This document shows, one piece after another, positions 35,640 through 44,889 of a DNA stretch of 64,000 bases (the stretch's first letter is position 1; the number at the start of each line of letters is the position of its first letter). Position numbers and translations under genes: made by a program. Source of the DNA: Verrucomicrobiales bacterium (GTDB lineage: Bacteria > Verrucomicrobiota > Verrucomicrobiia > Verrucomicrobiales > V1-33); contig JAQGPJ010000021.1 of the NCBI GenBank assembly GCA_028293125.1, positions 1 through 64,000 of the forward strand, written 5' to 3'. Below the pieces are notes generated by a model. That model saw only the letters and a program-made list of their open reading frames with translations. It was not told the origin of the DNA and did no database searches.

Positions 35640-37532
35640 TCACAGTTCAATCTGAATCCCGAACTCCACCACGCGGCTGGGCGGGATATTGTAGTAGGCC
35701 ACCGCGCTCTGGGCGTTCCGGGACATGGTGGAGAAGAGCTTGCTGCGCCAGCGGGCGAAGGTGTGGTGCGTGGGGATGATGGTCTCCCGGCCCAGGAAGT
35801 AAGAGGTCTGCATGGGGTCCAGCATCAGATTGTGCTCTCCGCACTGCCGCAGCAACTCCGTCACGTCCGGCTGCTCCATGAAGCCGAAGTGGCCCACGAT
35901 GCGGTAAACATTGTCCGCCAGCTTCTCGATGGTCAGACGCTGGTCCGCGGTCACATAGGGGTGAAGCTCCGAATCAATGGTCAGGAAGATGATGCGCTCG
36001 TGCAGCACTTTGTTGTGCTTCAGGTTGTGCAGCAGCGAGATGGGGGTGAGGCCGGTGGAGCCCGCCATGAAGACGGCGGTGCCGGGCACCCGGTGCACGG
36101 TCTTGCCGCGCTCGATGCTTTCCAGAAACTGCTTCAGCGGCAGCGCCTGCTCCTGGAGCTTGTGGGACAGGTAGCGGCGTCCGGCCTTCCAGGTGGTCAT
36201 CATGGTGTAGAGGACCAGAGCCGCGATGATGGGCACGAAGCCCCCATGGAATATCTTCAGGGAGTTGGCATAGACAAAGACCAGATTCATCACCACCTGC
36301 ACGATGATGGCCGCCCCGGCCTTCAGCGGGGTCCACTTCCAGGCGCGGGTGGCGGCGAAGAAGAGCAGAATGCTGGTCACCGCCATGGTCATGCTGACGG
36401 CGATGCCGTAGGCGGCGGCCAGTCCCTTGGAGGACTGGAAGCCCAGCACCAGTCCCATGCAGCCGAACATCAACAGCCAGTTCACCCGGCTGATGTAGAT
36501 CTGCCCGCGCTCCGAGGAGGAGGTGTGGGAGATGCGGATGCGCGGCAGATACCCCAGCTGCACCGCCTGCATGGTCAGGGAGAAAACGCCGGAGATCAGC
36601 GCCTGTGACGCGATCACCGCCGCGCAGGTGGCCAGGATCAGTAGCGGCATGCGGCCCCAGGACGGCATCATGAACTGCAGGGGGTTCTCAATGCCCGCCG
36701 GATTCTGAAGCAGCAGCGCCCCTTGGCCCAGATAGTTCAGAATGAGGGCCGGCTTCACCACGGTGAACCAAGAGAGCGTAATAGGCCGCCGGCCCACATG
36801 CCCCATGTCGCCGTACAGCGACTCGCCGCCGGTGATGGTCAGGAAAACCCCGGTCAGCACCACCACCGACTCGTGCCCGTGGTGCAGAAGAAACCTCACT
36901 CCCAGCCAGGGATTGAAGGCTGCCAGCACCTGCGGAGCCCGCACCACCCAGAAGGCGCCCATCACGGCCAGGGTCGCAAACCACAGCAGCATGATCGGCC
37001 CGAACGCGGCCCCCACTTTGGCGGTGCCCAACTGCTGAAGCGAGAACATCATGACCAGAATGACCAGGGTGATGGCCACGATGATTTTGGGATCCAGGTC
37101 CGGCATCACCACCGTCAGCCCTTCCACCGCCGAGATCACGGAAATCGCGGGGGTGATCATGGCGTCGCCGTAAAGCAGCGCGGCGCCGAACACCGCCAGC
37201 GTGAGCATGAGTTTGGCGACCGGGGTGCGCCACATGCCCTTGCGCTCGGGGAAGGCCACGCTCAGCAGCGAAAGAATACCTCCTTCCCCCTGCTTGTCCG
37301 CCTTCATCACCAGTCCCACGTACTGAATGGAGATCATGATGACGATCGTCCAAATGATAAGGGACAGAACGCCCAGGACGCTCTCCGGATTGATGTGGTG
37401 CGGATTGCCTTCAAAACACTCCCGCATCGCATAGAGCGGGCTGGTGCCGATATCGCCGAAAACGATGCCCAGCGCCGTGAGACAAAGAAGTCCGAATTTG
37501 GCACTGGTGGGGGAGGCGTGGTTTTGGCTCAT
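35640..37532 (-). CDS. kup: Potassium uptake protein Kup
   Basis: 630 residues from ATG 37532 (MSQNHASPTSAKFGLLCLTA); an upstream ATG at 37583 adds residues encoded by the leader hairpin region and is rejected. The family signature is clear: LGIVFGDIGTSPLYAMRECF, then about twelve membrane segments, including AVFGAALLYGDAMITPAISV, TVVKPALILNYLGQGALLLQ and VSMTMAVTSILLFFAATRAW, and the cytoplasmic C-terminal domain with HNKVLHERIIFLTIDSE, YRIVGHFGFMEQPDVTELLR and TSYFLGRETIIPT. It imports potassium with protons across the inner membrane. It has a long structured leader with a terminator-like hairpin right before the gene. Confidence 0.96.
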   Translation of the reverse strand: MSQNHASPTSAKFGLLCLTALGIVFGDIGTSPLYAMRECFEGNPHHINPESVLGVLSLIIWTIVIMISIQYVGLVMKADKQGEGGILSLLSVAFPERKGMWRTPVAKLMLTLAVFGAALLYGDAMITPAISVISAVEGLTVVMPDLDPKIIVAITLVILVMMFSLQQLGTAKVGAAFGPIMLLWFATLAVMGAFWVVRAPQVLAAFNPWLGVRFLLHHGHESVVVLTGVFLTITGGESLYGDMGHVGRRPITLSWFTVVKPALILNYLGQGALLLQNPAGIENPLQFMMPSWGRMPLLILATCAAVIASQALISGVFSLTMQAVQLGYLPRIRISHTSSSERGQIYISRVNWLLMFGCMGLVLGFQSSKGLAAAYGIAVSMTMAVTSILLFFAATRAWKWTPLKAGAAIIVQVVMNLVFVYANSLKIFHGGFVPIIAALVLYTMMTTWKAGRRYLSHKLQEQALPLKQFLESIERGKTVHRVPGTAVFMAGSTGLTPISLLHNLKHNKVLHERIIFLTIDSELHPYVTADQRLTIEKLADNVYRIVGHFGFMEQPDVTELLRQCGEHNLMLDPMQTSYFLGRETIIPTHHTFARWRSKLFSTMSRNAQSAVAYYNIPPSRVVEFGIQIEL

Positions 37533-37846
37533 GGATAGGGGGAGACAATCTGCCGCTGGCCGGGATGGATGGCTGCAGGCCAAAAAATCCGCCTGCCCGC
37601 GCGTCGCGGCAGGCGGAGGACAGAAGGGTGCTCTGGATTCATCTTCAGGCGGAGGAGGCGCAGACCTGCCTCCCCGTCCGATGAAACGTGTGACACTGCT
37701 TTTTCAATTGTCCATCGCGAGTCCTGGGCCGTCCTCCGATCGGTGGAAAACGGGTCATTTCCAGAAATGCGGGCATCCGTCAGACGCAGTCGGCCCGCAT
37801 TTGCGTGCAAAGGTGGAGTTAAGGCATCGATTATTTTTATTATAAT
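37533..37846 (-). promoter_or_regulatory. Structured kup leader, candidate cis-regulatory RNA
   Basis: Minus-strand order from a possible -10 (TATAAT, 37844-37839; the octamer ATTATAAT is self-complementary): hairpin ATGCGGGC/GCCCGCAT (37767-37800), hairpin GGAGGC/GCCTCC (37654-37673), then a strong terminator-like hairpin (37589-37616) and the kup start. I compared it by eye with the c-di-AMP, cobalamin and M-box consensus elements and found no match. A -35 is not evident. Role in potassium control is inference. Confidence 0.4.
37582..37616 (-). terminator. Terminator-like hairpin inside the kup leader
   Basis: On the minus strand CCGCCTGCC/GGCAGGCGG, a perfect 9-bp stem with a ten-base loop, is followed by A and six T residues, 50 bases before the kup start. 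No minus-strand gene ends upstream, so it would act on the kup transcript itself. Confidence 0.65.
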
Positions 37847-38072
37847 GCCTCTGCTCCGTGTCGGCTGTCTGTGGCACAAAAAAGAGATTGCTGTTTTTTT
37901 AACGGTAAAGAACAGAGGAATTCACCTGCCCGCCAAAGCAAACTGTGCCCTTTGGAGACGTAAAAAGCCTTCGTATGAACAAACTCCGGCCATTGGACCG
38001 CAGCTTTGGGATTCAACTCATTTTAAACTTCCATCCGCCCCCCCGCACTGAAACTATCCCTTTTATTTCCTT

Positions 38073-39071
38073 ATGAAAATCCGTTCCTATTATCTACTCG
38101 CTGCCGCGCTTTCCGGCAGTTTGGCCAGCCTCCCCGCCACCGCCCACGCCGCCGTCATCACGGGTGTCACGGTCACCGATTCGGCCACCGCCTTCAGTCC
38201 TGACTACTCCGCGGACAAGGCAGTGGACGGCGACACCAGTGACTATGCCTCCCAAAATCAGGGAGCGGACACCTTCCTCCAGTTTGCCTTCCCCGGAGCC
38301 CGGCAGGTGAACCGCGTGGTGGTCATGAACCGCGACAGCCCGGCGGAGGCGGACTGGATCGGGAATTTCACCCTGACCTTTGATGGCGGACTGTCCACCT
38401 CCATCGCCCGCACCGCCATCCGCGGGGGCAGCGCCATCATTTCCCTGGGCGGGACCTACACCGCCACCGGCGTGCGGCTGGATGTGGACACCACCGGCAG
38501 CGCCGGCCCCGGAGGGAACACCGGAGCCCAGGAGGTGTTCTTCCTTAGTCCCATGACCGATAAAGTCGCTGTCTCCGGAGTCACGGTGGCCGGCAGTGCC
38601 ACTCCCTTCAGTGCGGACTACGCCGCCGCCGGAGCCTTGGACGGCATTGTGGGGCGCAGTCAGGGTGCCGGGGTGACGCCGGAGTACGCCTCCGCCGGCC
38701 TGGGAGTGGATGCTTATGTGGACTTCAATCTGGGGGCCATCCTGCCTGTGGGCGGCTTCGATCTCTTCGACCGCCCCGCCGGCGCGGACCGGGTCAGCGC
38801 CTTCGACCTCATTTTCAGTGTGAACTCCGTCTTCGGCGACGGGGATGACACCACCCTGTCCTTCAATGGCACGGGCATGGCCACCAGCGGGGAGTTCGCC
38901 TCTATCCAGGCCCAGTATGTGAGGTATGACGTGACCGCCAAATCGGGAGCCGGCGTCAACACTGGCCTGAGCGAGATCGTGTTCTACGCCGCCATTCCTG
39001 AGCCTTCGTCCGCCGCGGTCAGCCTGGCCGCCTTGGCAGGTCTGGGCCTGCGCCGCCGCCGCCGGCGCTGA
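38073..39071 (+). CDS. PEP-CTERM protein with two discoidin-like domains
   Basis: 332 residues with signal peptide MKIRSYYLLAAALSGSLASL then PATAHA. Two related beta-sandwich domains follow. The first has YSADKAVDGDTSDYASQNQG and VNRVVVMNRDSPAEADWIGN; the second has GVTVAGSATPFSADYAAAGA and YVDFNLGAILPVGGFDLFDR. This is the F5/8 type C (discoidin) pattern of carbohydrate-binding modules. The tail IPEPSSAAVSLAALAGLGLR then RRRRR is a PEP-CTERM signal. Expected on the cell surface, possibly glycan-binding. It is followed by a truncated paralogue and a giant lamin-tail protein on the same strand. Confidence 0.87.
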   Translation: MKIRSYYLLAAALSGSLASLPATAHAAVITGVTVTDSATAFSPDYSADKAVDGDTSDYASQNQGADTFLQFAFPGARQVNRVVVMNRDSPAEADWIGNFTLTFDGGLSTSIARTAIRGGSAIISLGGTYTATGVRLDVDTTGSAGPGGNTGAQEVFFLSPMTDKVAVSGVTVAGSATPFSADYAAAGALDGIVGRSQGAGVTPEYASAGLGVDAYVDFNLGAILPVGGFDLFDRPAGADRVSAFDLIFSVNSVFGDGDDTTLSFNGTGMATSGEFASIQAQYVRYDVTAKSGAGVNTGLSEIVFYAAIPEPSSAAVSLAALAGLGLRRRRRR

Positions 39072-39180
39072 TGCGGTGCCGTGCCGCCCTATCCGGCCCG
39101 CACCTGTTTTCAAATGTTTCCTATTCCTCCGGGTCCTTCCGGACCGGAAGGAATGCCCATCCCCCCGCCCCGCCCCCTAA

Positions 39181-39795
39181 ATGCTCAAGTCCCCTTTTGT
39201 TCCCATCCGTCCCGCCCTGATCACGGCCTGCGCCCTGCTGCCATTATTCACCGCCCGCGCTGAAATCCTGACGCCTCCGGACATCATCACCTTCTCCACG
39301 GAGTTCAGCGGCCAGTATGCGGCCCTGAATGTCTTCGACGGCGATGCCACGGACTTTGCCTCCCAAGGAGCCGGCCTGGACACGTTTCTGGAATTCCAGT
39401 TCACCGCCGCGCAGACCTTCGACCGGATTGTGGTCATGAACCGCGACAGCCCGGCGCGGGATGACTGGGTCGGGGATTTCACCCTGACGCTGAATGACGC
39501 GGCAACCGTCTCCGTGACCCGCGAGGCCAAACGGGGGGTGAGCGGGGTGCATTCCCTGGGCTCCCCGGTCACCGCTGCCAAAGTGCGGCTGGACGTGGAT
39601 ACCCTGGGCACTGGCGGCCCCGTGGCCAACAATACCGGGGCCATGGAGATTTTCTTCATCAAAACCCCTGAGGGCAGCGTGCCGGTGGACAGCCTGACAG
39701 TGACGGAATTCGCCACGCTCTTCAATGTGGACTACGCCGCCGCCACTGCGTCCCGTCCGGGTTTTCTCACGCTCCAGCGCGATTTTCCTTCCTGA
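39181..39795 (+). CDS. Truncated discoidin-like paralogue lacking its sorting tail
   Basis: 204 residues with a signal peptide (MLKSPFVPIRPALITACALL then PLFTARA). The first discoidin-like domain is complete and closely parallels the 38073 protein (QYAALNVFDGDATDFASQG, DRIVVMNRDSPARDDWVGDF, VRLDVDTLGTGGPVANNTGA). The second domain begins (VDSLTVTEFATLFNVDYAAA) and then switches to TASRPGFLTLQRDFPS and a stop. The rest of domain two and the PEP-CTERM tail are missing, replaced by the junction with the next gene 50 bases later. I read it as a 3'-deleted copy: possibly still secreted, but unlikely to be sorted by exosortase. Confidence 0.75.
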   Translation: MLKSPFVPIRPALITACALLPLFTARAEILTPPDIITFSTEFSGQYAALNVFDGDATDFASQGAGLDTFLEFQFTAAQTFDRIVVMNRDSPARDDWVGDFTLTLNDAATVSVTREAKRGVSGVHSLGSPVTAAKVRLDVDTLGTGGPVANNTGAMEIFFIKTPEGSVPVDSLTVTEFATLFNVDYAAATASRPGFLTLQRDFPS

Positions 39796-39844
39796 CCTGT
39801 CCTGCTCCCGCCTGCGTAGATTTCCATCCCCTGTGCCGCATTCC

Positions 39845-42800
39845 ATGAAAACCCCCTCTCCTCTCCTTGCCCTGTCTTTCCTTGGGTGCCTCCTGTCCCC
39901 CGCCTGGTCAGACAGTGTGGTGGTCTTCAACGAGATCATGTACAACCCTTCTCCCGTCCATGAGCCGGCGGGGGAATGGGTGGAGCTGCGGAACCAGATG
40001 GGAGTCGATGTGGATATCTCCCTATGGGGTCTGGCGGACGCCGTGGCCTATACTTTTCCCGCCGGCACCGTGATTCCTGCGGGCGGCCTGATTGTGGTGG
40101 CGGAGAATCCGGCGGCCCTGATGGCCGCCACGCCCGGTCTGACCGGGGTGTTCGGCCCGTGGTCCGGCAAGCTGAACAACGGCGGTGAGAAGATCGAACT
40201 GCGAAATAACAACCGCCGCGCGATGGATGAGGTGGATTACAACAACAAAGGCGAATGGCCGGCAGCCGCGGATGGCGGCGGCCCGTCGCTGGCGCGCAAA
40301 GCCAAGTTTCTGGACACCCGCAAAACCGCCTCGTGGGCGGCCAGCCGCAAAACCGGCGGCACGCCGGGAGCGGACAATTTCCCTGACAATCCCGGACCAT
40401 CCCCGACGCTGGTGATCAATGAGGCCGGGACCGCCCGGCTGGAGATCATGAACACGGGCCCGGAGGCCGTGAATCCGGCGGGCTGCCGGCTTCAAATCAC
40501 GGGGGGCGCCGGGGTGGATCTGCCGGATCAGCCGATCCCGCCCGGCGGCTGGCTCAATGTGACGCTGGCGGGCGCGGAGGAGCAGCCGGCAGTGCTGTAT
40601 GCCCCGGATGGCGTGACCTGCCTGGACGCCGTGCTGGTGCGGCAGAAACCCCGTGCGCGTTTCCCCGACGGCACCGGCCCCTGGTATTACGCCACCCAGG
40701 AGACACCCGGCGCCGCCAACGCCGTGACACTTCAAAATGGAATCGTGATCCATGAGATCATGTATGATCACCCGGACTCCTCCCTGCTGCCCGAAGGCGC
40801 GCCGCGGCCGGGGCAGTGGCTGGAACTTTACAACAAATCCGGAGCCGCCGTGGATCTCAGCGCCTGGCGCCTCGACGGCGCGGTCACCTTCCCCTTCCCC
40901 CCCGGCACGGTGCTGGCCGCCGGAGCCTATGCCTTGGTGGTGGAGAATCCCACGTCCTTCGCCACCGGCCATACGCCGCCGGCGGGCACGGCGGTGTTCG
41001 GTCCATGGATGGGAAATCTCTCCCATAATTCCGACACCCTGATCCTGAAGGACGCCGCCGGCAATCCGGCGGACGAGGTCACCTTTTTCTCCGAGGGCCG
41101 CTGGCCGGCGGAGGCCAATGCCGGAGGCTCCAGTCTGGAACTCCGCCAGCCTGAGGCCGACAACAACACCGCCGAATCCTGGGCCGCCAGCGACGAGTCG
41201 CACAAAGCCGCCTGGCAGACCTTCACCTGGCGCGGTCCCAACAAGCCTTCCCAGAACAACGAGCCGGTGCTCTGGCGTGAGCTGAATCTGCTGCTGCTGG
41301 ATGGTCCAGGGGAATGCCTCGTTGATGATGTGAAGGTCACGGACACAGTCACGGGCAACAATCTCATTCAGAACGGCACCTTTGACGACGGGGCCAACCA
41401 CTGGCGGCTGCTGGGCACCCACGGAAACTCCCGCGTGGAGGCCGAGCCCGGCAATGAGAGCGGCAACAAGGTGCTCCATGTGACCGCCACCGGTCCTGGG
41501 GAATACCAAGGGAACCAGATCGAAAGCACTTTTCTCAACAACCAGGCGCTGGTGACCAACCGGGAGTATGAAATCTCTTTGCGCGCCCGCTGGCTCAGCG
41601 GCGGCGGACGGCTGAATACACGGCTTTACTTCAACCGGCTGCCCCGCACCAACCTGCTGAATGTGGTCTCCAACGGCGGCACTCCCGGAGCGCCCAATTC
41701 CCGCGCCGTGGCCAATACAGGACCGGTTTACGGTCAGCTGCGGCATTCCCCTGTGGTTCCGTCGGCGAACCAGGCGGTGACGGTGAGCGTGGAGGCCTCC
41801 GATCCCGACGGGGTGGCTGCCCTGTCGCTGAAATACGCCGCCGGCGCCGGTGCCTGGCAGACCGTGCCCATGACAGCGGCGGGCGGCAGTCCGCTGTTCA
41901 CCGGCACTATCCCCGGCCAAGCCAGCGGAGCCGTGCAGTTTTATGTGGCGGGCCAGGACACCGCCGGGGCTGTCAGCACCTTCCCGGCCGCGGGAGCGGA
42001 CTCCCGCGCCATGTACAAGGTTCAGGACAATCTGGCCACCGGCACCCTGCCGAAATTCCGCGTGGTGATGAAGCCGGCGGATGTGGCCTTCATGCACACG
42101 CCGGTGAACACGCTGAGCAACGCCCTCGTGCCCTGCACCATCATCGCGGAGGAAAGGGATGTTTACTACAATGCCGGCATCCGCCTCAAAGGGAGCTTTG
42201 TGGGGCGCAATGTGGCGCGGGTGGGCTTCACCATCATTTTCAACAGCGACCAGCTTTTCCGGGGTGTGCATGACAAGGTGGCCATCGACCGCAGCCAGCA
42301 TGCGGCCCTCGGCCAGGGGGAGATCATCGTCAAGCACATCGCCAGCGCCGCCGGCGGCATCCCCAACATGTATGACGACCTGGGCCGTTTTATCCACCCC
42401 CTGACCACCTACACGGGCAAATGCCAGATGCGCCTGACGGGATTCGACGACGGCTATCTGGACACCCAGTATCCCAACGGAGGCAATGGCCAAATGTACG
42501 AGATGGAGGTCATCCGGTGGAATCTCCGGACCGTGGACAACAAACCCGAATCCCTGAAGCTGCCCGGCAATGAGAGCGGCGGCACCGGCTATCAGAACTA
42601 CGATGTGGCCGACTACGGCACCGACAAGGAGGCCTACCGCTGGACCATGCTTCAGTCCATGGGACGCAGCCGCGATGAATACTCGCGGATCGTGGACATG
42701 TCCCGCCTGTTCTCCAAAACCGGAGCCGCCTTCGACACCGAGGCCAATCAGCGGCTGGACAAGGAGGCCTGGCTGCGCACCTTGGCCTTCCAGAGCCTGG

Positions 42801-44107
42801 TGGGCACGGCGGACGCCGCCTTCACGGGCAGCAATATCCACAACTTCCGGGTCTATGTCCGGCCAAGTGATGGCCGGGCGCTTTACATGCCATGGGACTG
42901 GGACAGCGCGTACCAGCTGGGCGCCAACGCCCCGGTTGTCGGCAGTGGGAATTTCGCCAAGGTGGTCACTTCCACCCCGGACAACCGCCGGCGTTATTAC
43001 TGGCAGCTGAACGACCTCGTGAAGAGCGTGTTCAACACCGCCTACATGACCCGCTGGACCCAGCACTACGGCACAGTGGCCGGGGAAAGCTACGCCGGCA
43101 TTCTCAGCTATATTGGCAGCCGCGCGGCCTTTGTAAGGACCCAGGTGCCGTCCGGCACGGCCTTCACCGGCACCGCCGGCGCGGTGAGCGCTGCCGGCAT
43201 TCTGGCCCTGACCGGCACGGCGAATATCGATGTGCTGAATCTGGAGGTGAACGGCATGGTTTATCAGCCGGTGTGGACCTCCAACACCGCGTGGCGGCTG
43301 AATGTGCCACTGTCCCCGGGCTCCAACACCCTGGCCATCCGGGGATTGGACAAAAACGGAAACGGCGTCAGCGGCGCCTCCTCCAGCCTGACTGTGGAGA
43401 ACAGCGGAGCCTCTCCGTGGGCCGCGCTGAAATTCAGCGAATGGATGGCGGAGAACACCAACTCCATCACCGATCCCGCCGACGGTAAACACGAGGACTG
43501 GCTGGAGCTTCACAACCCCACTGAGCAGGCCGTGGACCTCACCGGCTGGCGGCTGAGCGACGATCCCGCCAATGCCGCGCTTTTCACCGTCCCGGGCGGC
43601 TGGTCCATCCCGGCCAAAGGGTTTCTGTTGATCTGGGCGGACAATGAGCCCTCACAGAACCCCGCCACTCCAAAGGCCGGTGACGCGCTCCACGCCGGAT
43701 TCAAGCTCAGCAAGGAGGGTGAAACCCTGCTGCTGTCCGCCCCGGACGGACGGGAGATTGACCGCGTGACCCTAAGCACCCAAAGCGCCAATGTTTCCGA
43801 GGGCCGGCCACTGGACGGCGATGCCGCCGCAGCTTCCGGACCTGGAGTGGCCCTGACCATTCCCTCCCCCGGCACCGCGAATGTGCTGACCCGCTTCCTG
43901 CGGGTCTCCCTGACCGGTGAAGGCACTCCGGAGGTTGAAATCACCTCCACTCCGGGCTGGAGCTATCTGCCGGAGACCTCCACGGATCTGCAATCCTGGC
44001 TGCCTTCAGACTCCGCAGCCCAGGCGGCCGGCGCCACCCTGACACTGCCTGTTCCGGCGGCAGGCGTCCGGCCATTTATGAGGGTAAGGGTTTCCAAACA
44101 GGATTGA
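39845..44107 (+). CDS. Giant secreted lamin-tail / CotH-like protein
   Basis: 1,420 residues from ATG 39845, which opens the signal peptide MKTPSPLLALSFLGCLLSPA then WSDS; the frame is open upstream without a leader. Approximate order: lamin-tail domain 1 (20-170; VVFNEIMYNPSPVHEPAGEW), a spacer, lamin-tail domain 2 (295-460; IVIHEIMYDHPDSSLLPEGA), a CBM-like beta sandwich (480-620; NLIQNGTFDDGANHWRLLG), an Ig-like segment (640-720), a CotH-type kinase-like domain (725-1100; GIRLKGSF near residue 779 and MPWDWDSAY near 1016) and lamin-tail domain 3 (1180-1340). CotH proteins can be atypical surface kinases. No PEP-CTERM tail. Probably extracellular; an adhesion or matrix role is inferred. Confidence 0.87.
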   Translation: MKTPSPLLALSFLGCLLSPAWSDSVVVFNEIMYNPSPVHEPAGEWVELRNQMGVDVDISLWGLADAVAYTFPAGTVIPAGGLIVVAENPAALMAATPGLTGVFGPWSGKLNNGGEKIELRNNNRRAMDEVDYNNKGEWPAAADGGGPSLARKAKFLDTRKTASWAASRKTGGTPGADNFPDNPGPSPTLVINEAGTARLEIMNTGPEAVNPAGCRLQITGGAGVDLPDQPIPPGGWLNVTLAGAEEQPAVLYAPDGVTCLDAVLVRQKPRARFPDGTGPWYYATQETPGAANAVTLQNGIVIHEIMYDHPDSSLLPEGAPRPGQWLELYNKSGAAVDLSAWRLDGAVTFPFPPGTVLAAGAYALVVENPTSFATGHTPPAGTAVFGPWMGNLSHNSDTLILKDAAGNPADEVTFFSEGRWPAEANAGGSSLELRQPEADNNTAESWAASDESHKAAWQTFTWRGPNKPSQNNEPVLWRELNLLLLDGPGECLVDDVKVTDTVTGNNLIQNGTFDDGANHWRLLGTHGNSRVEAEPGNESGNKVLHVTATGPGEYQGNQIESTFLNNQALVTNREYEISLRARWLSGGGRLNTRLYFNRLPRTNLLNVVSNGGTPGAPNSRAVANTGPVYGQLRHSPVVPSANQAVTVSVEASDPDGVAALSLKYAAGAGAWQTVPMTAAGGSPLFTGTIPGQASGAVQFYVAGQDTAGAVSTFPAAGADSRAMYKVQDNLATGTLPKFRVVMKPADVAFMHTPVNTLSNALVPCTIIAEERDVYYNAGIRLKGSFVGRNVARVGFTIIFNSDQLFRGVHDKVAIDRSQHAALGQGEIIVKHIASAAGGIPNMYDDLGRFIHPLTTYTGKCQMRLTGFDDGYLDTQYPNGGNGQMYEMEVIRWNLRTVDNKPESLKLPGNESGGTGYQNYDVADYGTDKEAYRWTMLQSMGRSRDEYSRIVDMSRLFSKTGAAFDTEANQRLDKEAWLRTLAFQSLVGTADAAFTGSNIHNFRVYVRPSDGRALYMPWDWDSAYQLGANAPVVGSGNFAKVVTSTPDNRRRYYWQLNDLVKSVFNTAYMTRWTQHYGTVAGESYAGILSYIGSRAAFVRTQVPSGTAFTGTAGAVSAAGILALTGTANIDVLNLEVNGMVYQPVWTSNTAWRLNVPLSPGSNTLAIRGLDKNGNGVSGASSSLTVENSGASPWAALKFSEWMAENTNSITDPADGKHEDWLELHNPTEQAVDLTGWRLSDDPANAALFTVPGGWSIPAKGFLLIWADNEPSQNPATPKAGDALHAGFKLSKEGETLLLSAPDGREIDRVTLSTQSANVSEGRPLDGDAAAASGPGVALTIPSPGTANVLTRFLRVSLTGEGTPEVEITSTPGWSYLPETSTDLQSWLPSDSAAQAAGATLTLPVPAAGVRPFMRVRVSKQD

Positions 44108-44559
44108 TGCCATCTCCCGCCTTGGCCGGGAACGGACGGATTCCAGCCTGAAGCCCACCACTCTGTCAAGCATCTCTGACTTTTTGCGGCAGGGCGTAAA
44201 CGAATTTTCCGCATGAATGGGTACCATAAAATTTGATGAAATGAATTTTTTGGGGTTTTAAGGGGTTCTTTGGCTTTTTTCGCCTATCCTAACAACAATT
44301 GCGGCGGTTTTGACCGGTTTCCGGAGTGCAAAATGCACACGGGGCTCCGGACGGCAGGGATTGAACTTGGGACAGCCTGCATTTTGCGGCATTCCACCAC
44401 AGCATGTATTTTGCAGGTGGCAAAATGCGCCCGCATTCCGGGCTTGGCACCGGGGTTTTCCCGTAAAACGACCCCGGCACGTCCCCTGCAAGAGGAGTCT
44501 GTGCCCTTCAAAACCCCTGAGGGCTTTAAAACCCTCTGACTCCCACCTGTTGAATTAAC
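44108..44559. other. Intergenic region with repeated GCAAAATGC motifs
   Basis: About 450 bases. It contains four copies of a near-palindrome: GTGCAAAATGCAC (44327-44339), GCATTTTGC (44379-44387), GTATTTTGC (44406-44414) and GCAAAATGC (44420-44428). They precede the lipoprotein/ECF group by 130-230 bases. T-rich patches near 44245-44280 may end the lamin-tail gene transcript. A string resembling a tRNA T-arm in the reverse direction does not fold as a tRNA. Confidence 0.45.
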
Positions 44560-44832
44560 ATGAAAGCCACCTTCCTTCTTCTAATCCCTGCATTGGCCGC
44601 CGCTACCCTCACTTCCTGTGACTCCGCTGAGGAGAAGGCCCGCAAGAAAGCTCTGGAGGCTCAGGCCGACCAGCTGGAAAAGCAGGCTGATGCCACCCGC
44701 AAGGTGGGCGAGGCCGCCGCTGAAACCCGCGAGAAGGAAGGCAAGGCCAATGCTGCCGCCACCAAGAACAGCACGGAGAAAAAAGCCGATCAACTGGAGG
44801 ATGCGGCCGATGCCACCCGCCAGCAAAAATAA
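44560..44832 (+). CDS. Small coiled-coil lipoprotein
   Basis: 90 residues. The signal peptide MKATFLLLIPALAAATLTSC ends in the lipobox L-T-S-C with Cys20, so it should be a lipoprotein. The rest is highly charged, without aromatics, with a heptad-like repeat: KKALEAQADQLEKQADATRK and EKKADQLEDAADATRQQK are near copies of one another. Such Lpp-like coiled coils can tether or space the outer membrane. The ECF sigma gene follows 57 bases later on the same strand, so they may be co-transcribed. Confidence 0.82.
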   Translation: MKATFLLLIPALAAATLTSCDSAEEKARKKALEAQADQLEKQADATRKVGEAAAETREKEGKANAAATKNSTEKKADQLEDAADATRQQK

Positions 44833-44889
44833 ATGGTCCCGGCAGTCACTTTCCCAAGCGCACTTTCAACTTTCGCCACCACACCAGCC

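Noticed and set aside
37533-37680. c-di-AMP (ydaO-type) riboswitch before kup
   Set aside because: Tempting because it controls potassium genes, but the conserved blocks of that RNA are not present.
37980-38072. Sigma-54 site before the 38073 PEP-CTERM gene
   Set aside because: The TTGG strings present have GG-GC spacing off by one or lack GC, so the consensus is not met.
40022-43513. 1,163-residue minus-strand frame opposite the lamin-tail gene
   Set aside because: Produced by the codon bias of the real gene; no signal peptide, domain or motif.
44357-44380. Reverse-strand string resembling a tRNA T-arm (GTTCAATCC)
   Set aside because: No T-stem pairing, anticodon arm or acceptor stem can be formed around it.
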